A DNA stretch of 64,000 nt from Candidatus Hydrogenedentota bacterium (lineage in GTDB: Bacteria; Hydrogenedentota; Hydrogenedentia; Hydrogenedentales; SLHB01). Numbering within the stretch: position 1 is the stretch's first letter; each line of letters begins with the position of its first letter. The DNA is taken from assembly GCA_029552745.1 (NCBI GenBank), contig JAKPDK010000042.1, forward strand, positions 1-64,000, in the 5' to 3' direction. The notes under the pieces are model-generated. The model was not told the DNA's origin. It ran no database searches and was given only the letters and a program-made list of their open reading frames with translations. Positions 17,263 through 25,746 of the stretch are shown one piece after another. The translations under genes and the position numbers were made by a program.

Positions 17263-19215
17263 TCACTTTTCTGAAGGGGCGGCGGGTGACTCAGTTTGAG
17301 GTGATTCTGTACTCGGCTGAGAAGCCGTCCCTTCTTCAGACGTCACAGGCGATGTGTCGGCAGATTGGGACTCAGGCGCAGTTTCTGATGAGGTGAGCTC
17401 CAGGATCTCATCGTACACTTTTTGGTCGATACGTAACCCGAGGCGCATGCTTGCATTCCGGAAATAGTCCTCGATGCGCTCTTGTCGCGCCTTTGCCAAT
17501 AGGCGTTCCCGAATTAACGGGGCTTGTTCGTCCCATTTCTCTTTCATGACCGACTCATCGGGCGGTTCCTTAGCCAGGAGTTCCACGAAATACACGGTGC
17601 CGTCAAAACCTTGAATCGGCCCACCCAATACACCCGGTTCTGCATGACCTACGGCTTCAAATACTTCTTGCGGTCTCCACATCGGGCCCATGCCGGGTTT
17701 ATACTCCGCCACCGTAAACCAGTCGGTCTCCGCAGCCATAAATCCTTGGTCTTCATACTTTTTCAAAATATCGTTGATGGACTTAGCGGAAGACTTGATC
17801 TCTTGTGCGATCTTGGTCACTTGTTCGCGATACGATTCAGACATCTGTTTATCCACTATGAAATCGCTTTGCACCCGGTCGCGCACTTCTTCATACGGAA
17901 GCGGGGAAGGCGGTTCGATGGCGGTCACCTGGACAACATAGATATTGCTCCTTGCTTCAATGGGATCCGAGATCTCATGTAGGTCAAGTTCGATCGCAGA
18001 ACTCCGCAACGCCCACGCATCCTCGTTTGGAACGTTTTCAATACGCAACGAGTCTTCTGAGAACATATCGGTCTCTTGAGTTTCGAGCCCCATTGCCGAA
18101 GCGGCTGCGCGCAAATCCTTCGACTCTTTTGCTTTATCAGCAAGCTCTTGTGCTTTCTGTTTGCGTGCGTTGAGCTCTTCTTCGGGGAGCTTGGCGCGAA
18201 TGAGAATCTGACGTGCTTTTACTTCCCGCACATTCTTGACGGGATCCGTTCGTTCCTCTTCGACTTTATAAATATAGTATCCCCCATATGACTCGACGGC
18301 ATCGCTGACTTCCCCGGGCTTTAATGCAAACAGGGGCTTTTGAGCATCGAGGACAACGGGCGACTGCGTCCGCCATCCCATATCACCGCCGCTATCCTTG
18401 TCAGGCCCTTCCGAATATTTCTTTGCAAGTTCTGCAAAATCTTCACCTGCCCGAGCACGCTGAACCAACTCATCTACGATAGGTGGCTTGGGTGGACGGA
18501 TGGAAACAGCGGCGAAAAGTACTTTGCATTTCTTCAATGTCTGATATTTGTCCCGATGGGAATCAAAAAATGCTCGCAGTTCGTCTTCGGTTGGCGTAAT
18601 TTTAGGCGCAATAGCAACATAGCGGACCCGCAGCCGTGTGTAGTTGTCTTCAAATTCACGGCGCACGTCACTTTCCAACACACGCACAGGCGCCAGAATA
18701 CGCTCAAGCACCAATTTCCGTCGTAAGTCAGCTTCCATAGCGGCATAATCCGCATTCCAATTATGCCCTTTTCGCGCGTCAATCCATTCGTTCCACGCTA
18801 CGGGGTCAAATTTCCCATCTTTCTGGAATTGGGGAAGTTTTTTCAATTCTTCGATAAGAAAGTCCTGGGGAAATCTGGCGCCTGTCTGTTCCGCTTCCAT
18901 ATCCAGGATGGTGCGGTTTACGAGATTATTGAGAATCTGCATGGCAGTGCCGTCTTCGTGTAAGTCCCGATACGTAACTTCCGGCTGATATTGTCTGCGT
19001 CTGTTAAGTTCTTCCGCCAGAGCGCTCCGAAAGAGCTGCTGCGGCACCGGCGTCTTACCTACGACAGCAATCGGCGGAAATGCCTCATGTTCGAGCCCTC
19101 GACGGTACCGTCGCAGCCCACTGTACCCGCCCCAGTACACAAACGGGACAATAACCAACAGAAGAATAACCCAAAGAAACGCCGTCTTATGCTTACGCAT
19201 CAGGTCTTGAATCAC
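17263..19215 (-). CDS. SurA/PpiD-like periplasmic peptidyl-prolyl isomerase
   Basis: A membrane-anchored foldase of about 650 residues. The start is set at GTG 19215, eight bases after GAGGAG, rather than the TTG upstream. A basic start and one transmembrane helix (FLWVILLLVIVPFVYWGGY) are followed by a SurA_N-like helical region (LNNLVNRTILDMEAEQTG) and a parvulin domain at roughly 225-330, with RARAGEDFAELAKKYSEGP, SGGDMGW and PLFALKPGEVSDAVES. More helical segments follow, then a Ser/Glu/Pro-rich tail of about 35 residues. The layout (one TM, chaperone, parvulin) is that of PpiD, helping outer-membrane and secreted proteins fold. Monocistronic, next to tRNA-Pro. Confidence 0.88.
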   Translation of the reverse strand: MIQDLMRKHKTAFLWVILLLVIVPFVYWGGYSGLRRYRRGLEHEAFPPIAVVGKTPVPQQLFRSALAEELNRRRQYQPEVTYRDLHEDGTAMQILNNLVNRTILDMEAEQTGARFPQDFLIEELKKLPQFQKDGKFDPVAWNEWIDARKGHNWNADYAAMEADLRRKLVLERILAPVRVLESDVRREFEDNYTRLRVRYVAIAPKITPTEDELRAFFDSHRDKYQTLKKCKVLFAAVSIRPPKPPIVDELVQRARAGEDFAELAKKYSEGPDKDSGGDMGWRTQSPVVLDAQKPLFALKPGEVSDAVESYGGYYIYKVEEERTDPVKNVREVKARQILIRAKLPEEELNARKQKAQELADKAKESKDLRAAASAMGLETQETDMFSEDSLRIENVPNEDAWALRSSAIELDLHEISDPIEARSNIYVVQVTAIEPPSPLPYEEVRDRVQSDFIVDKQMSESYREQVTKIAQEIKSSAKSINDILKKYEDQGFMAAETDWFTVAEYKPGMGPMWRPQEVFEAVGHAEPGVLGGPIQGFDGTVYFVELLAKEPPDESVMKEKWDEQAPLIRERLLAKARQERIEDYFRNASMRLGLRIDQKVYDEILELTSSETAPESQSADTSPVTSEEGTASQPSTESPQTESPAAPSEK

Positions 19216-19362
19216 GATGCGATCTCCTCGTTGATCCTCATATTTGATAGACAATAATCCACACGATTTTTGACACAGAATCGCAAAACATTAGCACATC
19301 TGTGACAAAACCCGCAAGATGAACCCTGTGGTCTTTTGAAAAGTTCCTCAGTCTCCCTCAAT

Positions 19363-21657
19363 CTAGAGGGGATATCGATGTAACACATGGCGGTTTTGAG
19401 GCGGTTCTATCAACCCGCGGATTTCCTGAAGAAGTCCACGTGCCCTGCTCACCAGGTCGCGGGCATTTGCGGCCGCTACTCCGCCTGCCTCTCCTTTGCG
19501 CAAAGCAACTCGAAGCGTGGCTACTTCGCGAGCGAGCGAAATGACTTTGCGTCCCAAGTCTTGCGCTTGACCCGCTTTTCCTCTTGCCAATAACCGACAT
19601 AAGGCGCCGTCGCATGCACACATGATAGAGAGTGCCTCGATGACGGCGCTTCGTGTTTCCACAGCTTCAGGTACGGAATAAAGCAAATCCACAAGCATGG
19701 CGTCGGCGCGGTCCGCCCACTCGAGTCGTTTGACATCGTCTCCCTCTGTGCTGCTCAAGAGATCTTCCACGGGGCGGGTATCCAGCCCATAGGCTCGGGC
19801 AAGATCGATATTTAGCCTGACTTGCCTACGATCATCTTCGACCAAACGGGCGGCAATGAGGTTTTTCCACCACGCACAGACGGGCGGCGCAGCAACCAAT
19901 AGAATTCGGGCTTGCCCGGGGAACATTTCAATGTGACGCTGCAGCGGCATTTGCGCCCATTTCCTCGTGCGCACGAAATCGCCTAAATCGTGTATCTCTA
20001 CTCCAGAAACCAATTTCTCCGGCACAGATATATCCATACCTGTCATGCCGCGAATGTCGTTGCTGACAAAGAAAAAGATGTCGTAATCGACGCCTCGCAA
20101 TCGGAACGCGCTTGTAGGCGGGGTATTTTCAGGAAGTTTGGAATTCTCTCCAGGTTTGCTGACCGCGATTTGCCATTCTGGGGGCATCTCTTCGGGCGAG
20201 GCATGAAGCAACAACAGGGCGATCGCATTGTAAAGGTCCATGCTGATATTCAGCTCCGCCCAAAGATCCGAAAAGGCTACGAAAGGACCTGTGAGCGATC
20301 GTTGCCACATGCCACCCGCCCAAGCCGGGTCATTATGATACGCGCAACTGAACCACCCGCGCGCACCACAGGCAAAACCAAGATTGACCATAAGCCGCAT
20401 TTCGGGACATGTGCTCCACTCAGGCGACCCGGTGTGACCAATAAAGGTCGGCGCATAGACCCATAAATGTTGACAGGAAGAGGCGGGAACATGGGTGGCT
20501 ACCATGCGACCTAATTCCCATGGAGCATGAGATTTGGCAAATCTCAAAGACACTACTGGGAAATATCGGGCAAACAGGGGCAACGACGATGGGGAAGACG
20601 CAGCCACAACAAACGGGTGGCGTGCGTCTATCTCGTGCAGCATTTGGCGCAAACGAATACGGTTGTTCAACTCATCCAGTGAAGTCTCGGCAAACAGCTG
20701 CCACGCCAAAACGCCTCCGGAATTTGCTAAAGCGGCAGCTTGCGGTTTGAAGTCCTCCAGCTCTTGCGGAGAATCCAGTCCCACACCAAACCCTTCTGCA
20801 ATGACGAGCCGAACACCGTAGGACTCCACCAAATTCACGAGTTCCAGTTGTTCCTGCTGCGTTAATTGACCCAGATTGGTCAAAGCGATGCTGTTGTGAT
20901 GGTGTTTTACAATATCTTCCAAGGCCAGCCACCAGTAATCCGCCGTGGAGATGCCCAGCATCTCCGCAAGACGCCGTGCCGCGGCCGCATCCATAAATAC
21001 GCCCAAAGGCATGAACTCGTGAAGAAGGGAGTAATCCGGCGGCTTGGGAAAAGTATCCAAATCGGCCATGACGGCTTGCATGCGTTTGGATTCGGAAGGT
21101 AGAAGCGACCGCAGGGAAATGCTCTCAATCTCGACCGTGGCGGTAGCACGGGATGTCGAATACAGCCTGATAACGACGTTTTCTAAATATTGCGGAAAGC
21201 CCTGTCGGCTTAACACGACCGCTGCTGTCCGTAACCCAGGCGCTGACGGCAGAAAAACCTTCATTTCACTCCCTGGGAACAGACAAACCACACACGGTAC
21301 GGCGTTATCCGTCAAACACTGATAGGTCACCTCAAGCACAGGATACTGCGTAAGATCTACAGGGAGTCGCTCATCCTTCCACCCGATCGTGCCAAGGGGA
21401 ACCCAGTAAAAAAGGGATTCCGGTGGCAGGTCGTCCATGCGCCGCACTTCTTCGAAACGCCCGGAAAAACGGATGACGCTCTCCTTACGCATGCGATGGA
21501 CAGGAATATTCACCCAGTCTTTTTCGCTGGAAAGATCCTTCACCGTCCAGTGAGAAAGGTCCTGAGGGCCAAAACGCAGGCGCGCCGCCGCATTCAACTC
21601 GTCTTCAGACGGTATCTTACCGAAATCTTCCAGACAACCCACGTACTCATAGTGCAT
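19363..21657 (-). CDS. Unknown 764-aa protein coupled to sugar ABC genes
   Basis: I do not recognise the family. No signal peptide or membrane helix is seen, so it is probably cytoplasmic. Residues 60-210 look like beta-rich carbohydrate-binding material (RFSGRFEEVRRMDDLPPESL, VEIESISLRSL). Residues 215-520 look like a TIM-barrel (LGVFMDAAAARRLAEMLG, YWWLALEDIVKHHHNSIALT, AEGFGVGLDSP, CGARGWFSCAYHND, QRSLTGPFVAFSDLWAEL), with candidate acidic residues and a helical C-terminus rich in Arg and Leu. It starts 12 bases after the permease stop, so it is co-transcribed with the transporter and may act on the imported sugar or its glycoside. Confidence 0.7.
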   Translation of the reverse strand: MHYEYVGCLEDFGKIPSEDELNAAARLRFGPQDLSHWTVKDLSSEKDWVNIPVHRMRKESVIRFSGRFEEVRRMDDLPPESLFYWVPLGTIGWKDERLPVDLTQYPVLEVTYQCLTDNAVPCVVCLFPGSEMKVFLPSAPGLRTAAVVLSRQGFPQYLENVVIRLYSTSRATATVEIESISLRSLLPSESKRMQAVMADLDTFPKPPDYSLLHEFMPLGVFMDAAAARRLAEMLGISTADYWWLALEDIVKHHHNSIALTNLGQLTQQEQLELVNLVESYGVRLVIAEGFGVGLDSPQELEDFKPQAAALANSGGVLAWQLFAETSLDELNNRIRLRQMLHEIDARHPFVVAASSPSSLPLFARYFPVVSLRFAKSHAPWELGRMVATHVPASSCQHLWVYAPTFIGHTGSPEWSTCPEMRLMVNLGFACGARGWFSCAYHNDPAWAGGMWQRSLTGPFVAFSDLWAELNISMDLYNAIALLLLHASPEEMPPEWQIAVSKPGENSKLPENTPPTSAFRLRGVDYDIFFFVSNDIRGMTGMDISVPEKLVSGVEIHDLGDFVRTRKWAQMPLQRHIEMFPGQARILLVAAPPVCAWWKNLIAARLVEDDRRQVRLNIDLARAYGLDTRPVEDLLSSTEGDDVKRLEWADRADAMLVDLLYSVPEAVETRSAVIEALSIMCACDGALCRLLARGKAGQAQDLGRKVISLAREVATLRVALRKGEAGGVAAANARDLVSRARGLLQEIRGLIEPPQNRHVLHRYPL

Positions 21658-21669
21658 TGTCCTGTCCCC

Positions 21670-22650
21670 TCATGATGTGGTTTGAGACAGTTTACGACGC
21701 ATAAAGAGTTCATCCGCACATACCCCGACCAGAATAGCCCCGCCAATGACCACATACTCCAGTTGACTAGGTATCTGCAGGATGTTCACCAGATTGCGCA
21801 ACACGACAATTAACGAGGCGCCCACTACAATGCCGAAGACATTCCCCGTGCCTCCGCGAAGGCTGCAACCACCCAATACAGCGCCCGCAATAGCGTAAAG
21901 TTCATAGAAGTTCCCGAAATCGCTCGGTCCCAAGGAGTTCACCTTGAATGCCAACAACAGTCCACCCCATGCCGTAAACACGCTACACAATATATAACAG
22001 ATGATCTTTAATCGGTCCGTCGGAATGCCACTATACCGTGCCGCATCTTCGTTTGCACCGAGAGCGAAAATGTGCCTGCCCGGCGCAGTGAAATGCAAAA
22101 AAGCCCCGGCAATCGCCGCCATAATCAAGAAAACACAAAAGGGCGCGGGTATGAGACTCGTTTCGTACGGAACAAACCCACGTCCGAGCCACCGGAGCTG
22201 CTGAAACCCTATACCGAACCCTTGTGTCGCATCGCCCGCTATGAAACGTGCAATACCACGATAGAAAAACAAGCCACACAGGGTAACGACAAACGGCTGC
22301 ATGCGTACCTTGGTAATCAGCAGTCCGTGTCCCATCCCGATCAGCCCTGCCAAGAAAAGAACTCCCGGAATTACCAGCAACGGGTGCCCTCCCTCTCCGC
22401 GGTTAAGCCAAATGGCAGCAGTGACTCCAATGAGACCGACCATGCTGCCAACCGATAAGTCAATACCCCCCGTAATAATCACGAAAGCCTGCGCGAGGCT
22501 CAAAATGCCGAATAACCCAACCCACGTGAGAAGATTGCGCAAGTTGGCATGGGTGAGAAAACGTACCTCACCATTTCGGGTAAACTCGTAGACACAAGCG
22601 AGTGCAATCAAAGCACAAACCAAGCCTAACATCCCGATGGCTTTTCTCAC
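21670..22650 (-). CDS. Sugar ABC transporter permease (RbsC type)
   Basis: A 326-residue polytopic protein of the branched-chain/ribose permease class. Key segments are SLAQAFVIITGGIDLSVGSMVG (residues about 52-73 as two blocks), MGHGLLITKVRMQPFVVTLC and GAVLGGCSLRGGTGNVFG, matching the conserved core of RbsC/XylH. GTG start with AAGGAG five bases upstream. The binding-protein gene lies 47 bases upstream and the 764-aa gene 12 bases downstream. No RbsA-type ATPase is present in the operon or window, so energy coupling must come from an unlinked subunit. Confidence 0.92.
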   Translation of the reverse strand: MRKAIGMLGLVCALIALACVYEFTRNGEVRFLTHANLRNLLTWVGLFGILSLAQAFVIITGGIDLSVGSMVGLIGVTAAIWLNRGEGGHPLLVIPGVLFLAGLIGMGHGLLITKVRMQPFVVTLCGLFFYRGIARFIAGDATQGFGIGFQQLRWLGRGFVPYETSLIPAPFCVFLIMAAIAGAFLHFTAPGRHIFALGANEDAARYSGIPTDRLKIICYILCSVFTAWGGLLLAFKVNSLGPSDFGNFYELYAIAGAVLGGCSLRGGTGNVFGIVVGASLIVVLRNLVNILQIPSQLEYVVIGGAILVGVCADELFMRRKLSQTTS

Positions 22651-22697
22651 AATTTCTCCTTATTACGCGCTAAGCCCTTTCAATTACATACACAGCT

Positions 22698-23696
22698 TTA
22701 TGTCCGCCCCGTCAGCTGCTTCAACCGCGTCCAAAACTCGTCAACATTTTCTCTCGTCACCGTCAGAACATCAATGTAAATGGCTTTGTTGGGCGGAATA
22801 CGGGACTTATCCCCTTTGGCGAGGTCCACCAACAAACGCACCGATTCGTAACCGAACTCAAAAGGCTGTTGCACAATTGTTCCAAATATGTGGCCATCTT
22901 TTACCCCTTGAAGCGTTTCTTCCTCTTCGTCAAAACAAACGATCTTGACTTGGCCAAGTTTCCTCGAGTCACGAACCCCGTTTAGGATGGCAGGTCCATT
23001 ATAGCTCCACAGCCCCACTAGGCACGCCACGTCGGGATAGGTAACTAATGTATCCTGAACGTTGGCAATTGCCTTGGAACGATCGGTTTCATCCGTCCGC
23101 ACCCCAATGATTTCGATGTTCGTACCTTTTAGAACATCTTCGATACCGCGTTTGCGGTCTTGGGCGTTTTGAGCGTCTAACGTGCCCACAAACAACATAA
23201 TCCGACCACCTTCCGGTAGCGCTTTTTTGATCAGCTCACCCGCCGCGCGCCCCGCATCGTAGTTATTCGTACCAATGTAACAGATACGGTTGCTTTCCGG
23301 TGCGTCGGAATCTTGGGTGATAAGGTTCACTTTTGCGGCAGCTTCATTGAGCATTTCCGTCTGGTTTTGAGGATCTTTCGGGCTGATGGCAATGCCGCTG
23401 ACTCCCGTGACAATGAGGTCCTGAACAATCGATTGTTGCTCTTCGGCAGTTCCTTTGGATGGAATTCGAAAGAGTACTTCACAGCCGAGTTCTTCAGCAG
23501 CCTTTTTTGTGCCCGCCTCGGCAATTTTCCAAAAATCCGACGCGTTATTCGTCACAAACGCCACCCGGACCTTCCCCGGAGAACCGGCAGCGGCCTCTTT
23601 CCCAACGCCTGGAGAGGCATCGCTCGGCACGCCGCCAGAACCGCACCCCGAAATCAATGCTGCAAGCACACAAAGTACAAGAAATTGTCTCACCAT
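22698..23696 (-). CDS. Sugar ABC transporter substrate-binding lipoprotein (RbsB type)
   Basis: A 332-residue periplasmic-binding protein of the Peripla_BP_4 class. The lipobox ALISGC places the lipid-bearing Cys at 18. The mature N-terminus VRVAFVTNNASDFWKIAEAG and the motifs ISPKDPQNQTEMLNEAAAKV, YIGTNNYDAGRAAGELIKKA and VGLWSYNGPAILNGV are typical of the ribose/xylose/galactose group. ATG preceded by GAGGG. It is first in the operon with the permease and the 764-aa protein. Substrate is likely a monosaccharide or related polyol; the exact sugar is not deducible. Confidence 0.92.
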   Translation of the reverse strand: MVRQFLVLCVLAALISGCGSGGVPSDASPGVGKEAAAGSPGKVRVAFVTNNASDFWKIAEAGTKKAAEELGCEVLFRIPSKGTAEEQQSIVQDLIVTGVSGIAISPKDPQNQTEMLNEAAAKVNLITQDSDAPESNRICYIGTNNYDAGRAAGELIKKALPEGGRIMLFVGTLDAQNAQDRKRGIEDVLKGTNIEIIGVRTDETDRSKAIANVQDTLVTYPDVACLVGLWSYNGPAILNGVRDSRKLGQVKIVCFDEEEETLQGVKDGHIFGTIVQQPFEFGYESVRLLVDLAKGDKSRIPPNKAIYIDVLTVTRENVDEFWTRLKQLTGRT

Positions 23697-23849
23697 GAAG
23701 CCCTCACTTCCTTTGTAGACATTGCTTCAAATGACCCCGCCCTGAAGCAGAGGCATACCTTTCAAATATGTACAGTATAAGAAGTTTTCACGGAGCTTTC
23801 CACAACATCCCCTTTTTCTCAGTCCCCCTTTTGCGCTACATCCCGCCAT

Positions 23850-23867
23850 GTCATTGCAAGAAGTGCC
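23850..23867. repeat. Short fragment of the palindromic element
   Basis: GTCATTGCAAGAAGTGCC matches the left end of the main element and then diverges, 56 bases before a complete copy. Confidence 0.5.
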
Positions 23868-23905
23868 GACTGGCACAACACCCTCATGCTTAAGAACCAC
23901 ACGTT

Positions 23906-24048
23906 GTCATCGCGAGGAGCGAGTTTTCGAAGCGACGAAGCAATCCCCTCAACCGCGCAGCGCAAAAGGCCGTCCTGCGGCTGCAGGGATATCTTCCAAT
24001 TCCCTAGGGGGATTGCCACGTCGCTTCTTCAGGGCTCCTCGCAATGAC
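23906..24048. repeat. Palindromic dispersed element, copy B
   Basis: A 143-base copy from GTCATCGCGAGGAGCGAG to GGGCTCCTCGCAATGAC, with the usual GACGAAGCAATCCCCTC and GGGGGATTGCCACGTCGC arms. It lies between the sugar ABC operon and the coiled-coil protein gene. Confidence 0.85.
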
Positions 24049-24098
24049 AAAAATAAATCGCTGTACAAAAACTGGACGGGGTCCTCAATATAGGGGGG

Positions 24099-24127
24099 AG
24101 AGGCGAGGCATGCCTCGATCCTACAGG
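24099..24127. repeat. GAGGCATGCCTC module
   Basis: GAGGCGAGGCATGCCTCGAT followed by CCTACAGG, a relative of the 20-22 bp palindromes at 10404 and 62170. Confidence 0.65.
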
Positions 24128-24289
24128 AGGACAACGAAGAAACCCATATATCTAGACCCCCGGCAGGAATGCCTATGTTGCACTAAAACGAAGCTCAACG
24201 ACTGTCGGACTAGTTTACTGACTCTCCGATGAAGAACAACCCAAAAATAGAATGACGTCTTTCTCTCCTCGTGCCCTTGAAGGCTTCTC

Positions 24290-24349
24290 CTCTTTCCAGT
24301 TTTTCATCCAACATCGCGAAAAGAAGTGCCAAAAGTAACGGACGTATTC
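24290..24349 (+). promoter_or_regulatory. Conserved upstream block, copy 1
   Basis: A pyrimidine-rich stretch TCTTTCCAGTTTTTCATCC, an A-rich AAAAGAAG, then the core GTGCCAAAAGTAACGGACG starting at 24326. It closely resembles blocks at 29243 and 46823. The core starts 53 bases before the -10 box of the proposed promoter and 92 bases before the ATG. Confidence 0.6.
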
Positions 24350-24355
24350 AAGGAC

Positions 24356-24384
24356 TTGCAAAAGCTCTGATTCCAAATTAGAAT
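24356..24384 (+). promoter_or_regulatory. Sigma70-type promoter of the coiled-coil gene
   Basis: TTGCAA at 24356-24361 and TAGAAT at 24379-24384 are separated by 17 bases. The ATG at 24418 follows 34 bases after the -10 box. The conserved block ends just before the -35. Confidence 0.55.
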
Positions 24385-24417
24385 TAGGGGAGGAATCTCT
24401 ACAGGAGAATGAGACCG

Positions 24418-25302
24418 ATGAACCGATCAATGGTCCTTTTCACCGTTATATTCCTAGTAATCATTTCTGTAGTGATTTTCGGAGCTTACCTTTGGAAGAA
24501 AAATGGTGAACGAACACCAGTTTTGCCGCCGGTAGGGAATTCCGAAACTAAAAGTGTGTCGTTTTATCCAATGGTATCTAATAAAACGGAGGAGGAACTT
24601 CCCTCCCCACAGCGGACCGAGAGGGAAGAAAGAACAGCCAAAACACAAGGGCCTGATTACGCTCTCGAACTAGCCAAGCTTCATGCGAGCGTGTTCGGCT
24701 CTCTCACGGAGGTCTATCTCGACGAATTTCGAGATGTTTGGAATCTCCTAAAAACGAATTTTCCCGAAAACACCGAAAGACAAGTCTACCAAGCGGTGAT
24801 GACGATATACAGCTTGCGCAGTTATTATCCCAGTCTCACGCCACTTGATGCTATGGACTGGCTCTTGGCGGAGGTACCTAATGACACGCTAATAAGTGCT
24901 ACTAATGTTAAGCTTCGAGATAGCACCATGTTAGGCGCTGAGGATGACTCCACGCAGCTCTATGCAGGACGGCGAACCTCCGCCGACGTAAATCAAGTAG
25001 ACATTTCGGCGCCTAAAGCAAATGCACAGGAAATAGCAGCGCGAATCTATCGTGAAACAGTAACGGCAAATACACAAGCCGCGGCGCAAACTCTGAATTC
25101 ATTTGCTGCACAGCAACAAGCACAACGCGAGGCAATAAGACAGAACATCATTGCCAAACGTATTGAAGCCCAACAAAGACAGGAATTAAGAAGAATCGAA
25201 CAGGAACAAGCGGAGGCCGAAGTTTGGAGACAACAGATGTTCCGGCATGAAAGCTTCCTCGAAAACCGAGCCCGCAACAACGGAGCAGCCGGTGGATATT
25301 AG
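24418..25302 (+). CDS. Membrane-anchored coiled-coil protein of unknown function
   Basis: Not recognised. Start ATG 24418 is preferred because AGGAG lies ten bases upstream; the ATG at 24409 is too close to it. The 294-residue product has one N-terminal transmembrane helix (VLFTVIFLVIISVVIFGAYL), a Pro/Glu/Lys-rich linker, a helical domain around 90-160 (YLDEFRDVWNLLKTNFPEN, AVMTIYSLRSYYPSLTPLDA) and a C-terminal Gln/Arg/Glu-rich coiled coil from about 210 (QQQAQREAIRQNIIAKRIEA). The topology suggests a large periplasmic part. It stands alone behind a proposed promoter and the conserved block also found before the DegP operon and lipoprotein 46949. Confidence 0.75.
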   Translation: MNRSMVLFTVIFLVIISVVIFGAYLWKKNGERTPVLPPVGNSETKSVSFYPMVSNKTEEELPSPQRTEREERTAKTQGPDYALELAKLHASVFGSLTEVYLDEFRDVWNLLKTNFPENTERQVYQAVMTIYSLRSYYPSLTPLDAMDWLLAEVPNDTLISATNVKLRDSTMLGAEDDSTQLYAGRRTSADVNQVDISAPKANAQEIAARIYRETVTANTQAAAQTLNSFAAQQQAQREAIRQNIIAKRIEAQQRQELRRIEQEQAEAEVWRQQMFRHESFLENRARNNGAAGGY

Positions 25303-25746
25303 CGGATATAAAATAAGGGGATAGGGACCACAAGCAATGTTTATATATATTTTTGCAACATTAACCCCAAAAGAATACCAAAGCCTCTCGTCGTAATGTT
25401 TGGTAACTACCAAATATCGTGTGTTATGTCCTTTCATTATTAACGAGGACTTTTCACAAGCTATGACTTGCGCTAAACAGACAGAGCGAACGCGCGGCAA
25501 AGAAGATACCTCAAGTATATGTAACCCACGAATAACACAAACATCCGTCATTTTCCTCTTGGTTGTCTCCCCTTGGGGCACATCTGGATGAATCGGCTTA
25601 ACAAATGACTTCACAGGGAGAACTCTCTCAGTCACTTAGTAAAAACCACGAACAGGTAGTTTGTCTTTTGTAAACGGGAATGACTTGTATTATATTTAGT
25701 CGTCGGCCTTTGTTTTACGACCAACTTACATTTGGGAGTACCTAAA
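25303..25746 (+). other. Long intergenic region upstream of the giant secreted protein
   Basis: About 440 bases with lower GC than its surroundings. No RNA gene, repeat or convincing ORF is seen. AT-rich sequence near 25685-25696 (TTGTATTATATT) may belong to the promoter of the gene at 25747, but no well-spaced -35 is evident. Confidence 0.5.

Noticed and set aside
24409-24420. ATG 24409 as start of the coiled-coil protein
   Set aside because: The AGGAG lies only a base or two before it; ATG 24418 has proper spacing.
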